Source: Bacillota bacterium (lineage in GTDB: Bacteria > Bacillota > Clostridia > Acetivibrionales > DSM-1351). From it: a stretch of 8,426 nucleotides of DNA. Position numbers and translations under genes: made by a program. Below are positions 5,402-8,426 of the stretch, piece by piece. The stretch covers positions 1 through 8,426 of the forward strand of contig JAEVZU010000304.1 in assembly GCA_023392075.1 (NCBI GenBank). The letters run 5' to 3'. How positions within the stretch are numbered: the stretch's first letter is position 1; each line of letters begins with the position of its first letter. The notes beneath the pieces are model-generated. The model did not search any database. It was not told the origin of the DNA and saw only the letters and a list, made by a program, of their open reading frames with translations.

Positions 5402-6634
5402 ATGGCATTTGTAAATGAAAATCATTTAAAACTACCAGGCAATTATTTATTTGCTGAAATCGGTAAAAGAGTTAATACCTTTAAGAGTGAGAATCCTTCT
5501 GCCGATGTTATAAGACTTGGAATAGGCGATGTTACACGTCCGCTCCCGACGGCCTGTATTGAGGCAATGCATAAAGCAGTTGACGATATGTCCAGGGTAG
5601 AAACCTTTAAGGGGTATCCCGAATACGAGGGATACGATTTCCTTATCAACAGGATCGTTGAGTTTGATTACAAAAAAAGAGGTATTACTATTGGAAACGA
5701 TGAGGTTTTTGTCAGTGACGGAGCAAAAAGCGATACGGCCAATATTCAGGAGCTTTTTGGTTTGAATAGCAGAATAGCTGTTACCGATCCCGTTTATCCC
5801 GTATATGTTGACAGTAATGTAATGGCGGGCAGAACTGGTGAATATATAGACGGTAAATGGACAAATGTTACTTATCTTCCCTGTACTTCTGAAAATGGTT
5901 TTATCCCTGAATTACCGAAGGAAAAAGTTGACCTTATCTATTTGTGTCTGCCCAATAATCCAACAGGTACAACTTTGACCAGAGATCAGCTAAAGGTTTG
6001 GGTTGATTACGCAGCTAAAAATAAAGCCGTTATTTTATTTGATTCAGCTTATGAGGCTTTTATAACTCAGAACGATGTTCCTCACAGTATTTATGAAATC
6101 GATGGAGCAAAAGAAGTTGCCATTGAGTTCAGAAGTTTTTCAAAAACTGCAGGTTTTACCGGGACAAGATGTGCGTATGTCGTTATTCCGAAAGAGTTGA
6201 AGGCATATGCGTCTGACGGCAGTGAAATCGGGATGAACAGACTGTGGTACAGAAGACAGGCCACCAAATTTAACGGTGTTTCATATATAGTACAGCGCGG
6301 AGCGGAAGCAGTATATTCCGAGGAAGGTCAGAAACAGGTCAAGGAGACCATAGCATACTATCTTACAAATGCTTCTATAATAAAGAGCGGTCTTGAGAGT
6401 ATAGGCATAACTGTATTCGGAGGTGTCAACGCTCCTTATATATGGATGAAAACACCGAACCGTATGGATTCATGGCAGTTCTTCGATAAGCTTCTAAGTG
6501 AAGCCAATATTGTCGGAACTCCAGGTGTAGGCTTTGGACCAAGCGGACAAGGCTATTTCAGACTTACAGCCTTTGGAAACAGAGAGAATACACAGGCGGC
6601 TGTTGAAAGATTTAAGACAAGGCTTAAACTGTAA
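5402..6634 (+). CDS. dapL: LL-diaminopimelate aminotransferase
   Basis: DapL is a PLP enzyme of fold type I that converts tetrahydrodipicolinate to LL-diaminopimelate in one step with glutamate as amino donor. It replaces the succinylase/acetylase enzymes DapD, DapC and DapE. The 410-aa length matches the family. Visible motifs are the N-terminal NENHLKLPGNYLFAEI, GIGDVTRPLP (40-49), GYPEYEG (71-77), SDGAKSD (105-111), NNPTG (185-189), Asp214-x-Ala-Tyr217, the Schiff-base Lys248 in RSFSKTAGFTG, and Arg387 in YFRLTAFG, probably the carboxylate-binding arginine. The ribosome site GAGAGGA (5388-5394) is 7 nt before ATG. It directly follows dapF, whose substrate it makes, and the pair covers two consecutive steps. 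I am sure of the family. A different DAP aminotransferase activity is unlikely given the dapF neighbour. Confidence 0.96.
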   Translation: MAFVNENHLKLPGNYLFAEIGKRVNTFKSENPSADVIRLGIGDVTRPLPTACIEAMHKAVDDMSRVETFKGYPEYEGYDFLINRIVEFDYKKRGITIGNDEVFVSDGAKSDTANIQELFGLNSRIAVTDPVYPVYVDSNVMAGRTGEYIDGKWTNVTYLPCTSENGFIPELPKEKVDLIYLCLPNNPTGTTLTRDQLKVWVDYAAKNKAVILFDSAYEAFITQNDVPHSIYEIDGAKEVAIEFRSFSKTAGFTGTRCAYVVIPKELKAYASDGSEIGMNRLWYRRQATKFNGVSYIVQRGAEAVYSEEGQKQVKETIAYYLTNASIIKSGLESIGITVFGGVNAPYIWMKTPNRMDSWQFFDKLLSEANIVGTPGVGFGPSGQGYFRLTAFGNRENTQAAVERFKTRLKL

Positions 6635-6716
6635 TTACTGTTATAATAGTAATAAGGCATGGAAATATTGGTTATTACAATAAATAATAAATGATTAAAT
6701 TTGAATAGATTGGATA

Positions 6717-6748
6717 TTTTAGGCCGGCTAAGATTAGTCGGCCTAAAA
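6717..6748. repeat. 14-bp hairpin without U-tract before udg
   Basis: TTTTAGGCCGGCTA (6717-6730) pairs with TAGTCGGCCTAAAA (6735-6748), with one G-U and a 4-nt loop AGAT. The T-run is on the 5' side and the A-run on the 3' side, the reverse of an intrinsic terminator, on both strands. It lies 83 nt after dapL and 43 nt before udg. It may be a 3'-end stabiliser or RNase barrier for the dap mRNA. No convincing separate promoter for udg is visible in 6635-6791, so udg may be reached by read-through. Confidence 0.8.
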
Positions 6749-6791
6749 AGTGATTGAACATTTTTCAAAATGAAGGGGTGAACGGAAAAAT

Positions 6792-7361
6792 ATGCTGGAT
6801 TGGGAACAGTTAAATTCAAGCTGCAGTAATTGTCAAGCCTGCGAACTTGGCAGAACCAGAACAAATATAGTTGTTGGAAGAGGAAATGTAAATGCCCCGA
6901 TATTGTTTGTAGGAGAAGGCCCCGGTGAACAGGAGGATAAGCAGGGACTTCCCTTTGTGGGGGCGGCAGGTCAGCTTCTGGACACTTTGCTTGAAGCACT
7001 GATGTTGAAACCGGATGAATATTATATTGCAAATGTTGTTAAATGCAGACCACCGAACAATCGTGTGCCCACAGATGAGGAGGCTGAAAAATGTCTTCCT
7101 TATCTCAGAAATCAAGTTGCACTGATAAAGCCTCAAATAATAGTATGCCTTGGCAGCACTGCAGCAAAATATGTAATAGCAAAGGATATCAGGATAACAC
7201 AAATAAGAGGACAATGGATTGAGCGCAAGGGTTATTGGATAATGCCAACTTTTCATCCTGCGGCGCTGCTCAGGGACCAGAGTAAGAAAACCCTGCTTTT
7301 CAGGGATATCAGGGAAGTAAGGAACAAATTACATACAATAACAGGTGTAAAGGAAAATTAG
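6792..7361 (+). CDS. udg: Family 4 uracil-DNA glycosylase, [4Fe-4S]
   Basis: A 189-aa family 4 uracil-DNA glycosylase that removes uracil from DNA arising by cytosine deamination or dUMP misincorporation, starting base excision repair. The four iron-sulfur ligands expected for the family are present: Cys14 and Cys17 (SNCQAC), Cys85 (VVKCRPPNN) and Cys101 (EKCLPYL). Motif A is GEGPGEQED (41-49), followed by QGLPFVGAAG (51-60). The C-terminal motif is FHPAALLR with His155. The start follows AAGGGGTGA (6773-6781), a good anti-SD match with a 10-nt spacer. The stop is 2 nt before the start of a second UDG-superfamily gene, so the two are translationally close and very likely co-transcribed. Confidence 0.95.
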   Translation: MLDWEQLNSSCSNCQACELGRTRTNIVVGRGNVNAPILFVGEGPGEQEDKQGLPFVGAAGQLLDTLLEALMLKPDEYYIANVVKCRPPNNRVPTDEEAEKCLPYLRNQVALIKPQIIVCLGSTAAKYVIAKDIRITQIRGQWIERKGYWIMPTFHPAALLRDQSKKTLLFRDIREVRNKLHTITGVKEN

Positions 7362-7363
7362 AT

Positions 7364-7978
7364 ATGACAACAAGCAAAATCAGAGTGGAACTTGACGAGT
7401 TATATAATAATTATTCAAAAACCTTTGAAAATGAACAGATAGTACTTGGTGACGGCTGCATATCAGGTCCTCTTATAATAGTCGGGGAAGCTCCCGGAAA
7501 AGACGAGGTTTCACAAGGAAAGCCTTTTGTGGGGGCTGCCGGGAAAAATTTGAAAGAATTTATGGACCTTATAGGGATAACCCGTGAATCAGTATTTATA
7601 ACAAATGCTATTAAATACAGGCTTGGTAAGCTAAATGAAAAAACAAACAGGCTAATTAACCGTCCTGCAACCAGGGATGATATAGTCAATAATCAACACT
7701 GGCTTCACAAGGAAATAACACTGTTATGTCCTAAAATAATTGTAACTTTAGGTAACGTCCCATTAAAAGCAGTAACAAATGATTTCAATGCCTCAATTGG
7801 TGAAATGCATGGGAACGTACATACCTGTAACATCGGTGAGAAGGCATACCGTCTGTTCCCTTTGTATCATCCGGCAAGTATTATATATAATAGAAGTCTT
7901 AAGGATATATATAATAACGATGTATTAATTTTAAAAGAGGTTTTAACTTCATTGGATACAAGTAATAATTTGATCTGA
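7364..7978 (+). CDS. UDG-superfamily protein lacking the Fe-S cysteines
   Basis: A 204-aa member of the uracil-DNA-glycosylase superfamily, most like families 4/5 in its motifs: GEAPGKDE (41-48), QGKPFVGAAGKNL (51-63), TNAIKYRLG (80-88) and a C-terminal YHPAS with His169. The cluster cysteines of the preceding gene are absent. The N-terminal CxxC segment is missing, the third position is Tyr85 and the fourth has no Cys in the NNQHWLHKE region. The only cysteines (32, 122 and 155) do not fit a cluster. It also has an insertion (about 87-100, LGKLNEKTNRLINR) where the partner has a short PPNN loop. AAAGGA (7349-7354) lies 9 nt before ATG, inside the end of udg. It may be a glycosylase without cluster, with changed base specificity, or a non-catalytic partner. 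Activity cannot be read from the sequence. Confidence 0.85.
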   Translation: MTTSKIRVELDELYNNYSKTFENEQIVLGDGCISGPLIIVGEAPGKDEVSQGKPFVGAAGKNLKEFMDLIGITRESVFITNAIKYRLGKLNEKTNRLINRPATRDDIVNNQHWLHKEITLLCPKIIVTLGNVPLKAVTNDFNASIGEMHGNVHTCNIGEKAYRLFPLYHPASIIYNRSLKDIYNNDVLILKEVLTSLDTSNNLI

Positions 7979-8028
7979 GAGCGTGGAATAAATTAACTTA
8001 ATAAATTATAATTTTTTATTAAATAATA

Positions 8029-8058
8029 TTGACAGGATATAAATAGCTGTGCTATTAT
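8029..8058 (+). promoter_or_regulatory. Tandem promoter P1 of a probable rRNA operon
   Basis: A perfect TTGACA (8029-8034) is followed after 18 bp by TATTAT (8053-8058) with TGC before it. The start would be near 8065. It lies in an AT-rich stretch 50 bp after the second UDG gene and about 105 bp before a second promoter of the same type. Confidence 0.75.
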
Positions 8059-8133
8059 AACTAAGCTGTCGCCGAACGAACAAAACAACACTTGAAATAG
8101 TAAATTGTGACAAACAAAAATCTACAAAAAGTG

Positions 8134-8162
8134 TTGACACAAAAGTGGCAGTGTGGTAATAT
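8134..8162 (+). promoter_or_regulatory. Tandem promoter P2 of a probable rRNA operon
   Basis: A perfect TTGACA (8134-8139) and TAATAT (8157-8162) have 17 bp spacing and a TGG extended -10. The start would be near 8169. Two near-consensus promoters in tandem are typical of rRNA operons in Gram-positive bacteria. Confidence 0.82.
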
Positions 8163-8168
8163 ATAAAA

Positions 8169-8426
8169 GTCGCTCAGCACTGCTGAGTGCCGGAAATAAC
8201 AAATTTTCAGAGTATCAATTTTATGTTGAAAAAAGTTATTTTCAAATGGACTTTGAAAAGTAAACAGTGACAAATACATGCAAATGTATATGTATATCGT
8301 AGATATACATTGTAAGGACTCTTAAAATTCCAGAATCCAATGGATTCTAAAAATTGAGTAACTTGCGAACTTTACAACCTGGTTTCGCAAGTTTCAAAGT
8401 TAAATTTGAAACTTGGACAGAAACTA
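8169..8426 (+). ncRNA. Structured leader, probably of a 16S-23S-5S operon
   Basis: This stretch of about 250 nt has no supported ORF and several hairpins: CGCTCAGC (8171-8178) with GCTGAGTG (8182-8189), TTGAAAA (8226-8232) with TTTTCAA (8239-8245), ATGTATAT (8290-8297) with ATATACAT (8303-8310), AACTTGCGA (8360-8368) with TCGCAAGTT (8385-8393), and AAGTTTCAAA (8389-8398) with TTTGAAACTT (8405-8414). The last two overlap and exclude each other. CTTTGAAAAGTAAACA (8251-8266) and TTTGAAACTTGGACAGAAAC (8405-8424) resemble the boxA-like TTTGAAAACTAAACA motif of Bacillus rRNA leaders and spacers. I infer that a 16S gene follows outside the window. No 16S sequence is present to prove it. Confidence 0.6.
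8249..8266 (+). promoter_or_regulatory. boxA-like antitermination element
   Basis: GACTTTGAAAAGTAAACA resembles the Gram-positive boxA (TGCTCTTTGAAAACT) where Nus factors load for rRNA antitermination. The match is partial, and its position in the leader downstream of P2 is as expected. Confidence 0.4.

Noticed and set aside
6553..7256. Minus-strand ORFs opposite the end of dapL and udg
   Set aside because: They are antisense to well-supported genes and have no ribosome site. They are shadows of codon bias.
7998..8022. Terminator after the second UDG gene
   Set aside because: TTAATAAA/TTTATTAA is a purely A-T 8-bp stem with no following U-tract, so it is too weak to call. Read-through into the rRNA promoter region remains possible.
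8061..8279. 72-codon minus-strand ORF in the promoter region
   Set aside because: It overlaps the P2 promoter and leader on the opposite strand and has no ribosome site or recognisable domain.
1..8426. CRISPR array, toxin-antitoxin pair, phage or transposase genes
   Set aside because: No regularly spaced repeats, no adjacent small toxin/antitoxin-like gene pair and no transposase or phage motifs were seen.

Overview
The window looks like chromosome of an AT-rich, low-GC Gram-positive anaerobe, most likely a clostridium of the Ruminiclostridium type. This is inferred from strong Shine-Dalgarno sequences, TTGACA/TATAAT promoters, a CD3324-family small DNA-binding protein, the DapL route to diaminopimelate and a GT39 protein O-glycosyltransferase. 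No sequence search was possible, so the genus is a guess.

Left part (1-2000): two tRNA transcription units flank a region of small, poorly known genes. tRNA-Lys(UUU) has its own near-consensus promoter and a perfect 23-bp terminator hairpin. Next comes a compact unit made of a promoter, a strong ribosome site, a 29-codon peptide and a terminator. It is followed by a 99-aa CD3324-family helix-turn-helix protein, a perfect 20-bp inverted repeat, and a short reading frame interrupted by one in-frame stop. A second promoter then drives a tRNA-Glu-Asp-Thr-Tyr operon that ends in an intrinsic terminator.

Middle part (2100-4550): one large minus-strand gene encodes a membrane protein mannosyl/glycosyltransferase (GT39). 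A discoidin-like beta domain appears to be inserted in its first extracytoplasmic loop. The gene starts at a TTG codon at 4182, not at the upstream ATG, which lies inside the promoter. A divergent intergenic region with several hairpins separates it from the dap operon.

Right part (4544-7978): dapF and dapL lie 24 nt apart and catalyse successive steps. DapL makes LL-diaminopimelate from tetrahydrodipicolinate, and DapF epimerises it to the meso form for lysine and peptidoglycan. After a hairpin with no U-tract come two uracil-DNA-glycosylase-superfamily genes 2 nt apart. The first is a typical family 4 enzyme with four iron-sulfur cysteines. The second keeps the fold motifs but lacks those cysteines.

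Right end (7979-8426): no protein gene is visible. Two strong tandem promoters are followed by a long structured leader containing boxA-like TTTGAAA elements. This resembles the start of an rRNA operon whose 16S gene would lie beyond the window.

The observations most worth following are the tandem UDG pair with cluster loss in one member, the isolated 29-aa peptide unit, the glycosyltransferase with an inserted beta domain, and the palindrome next to the broken small ORF.
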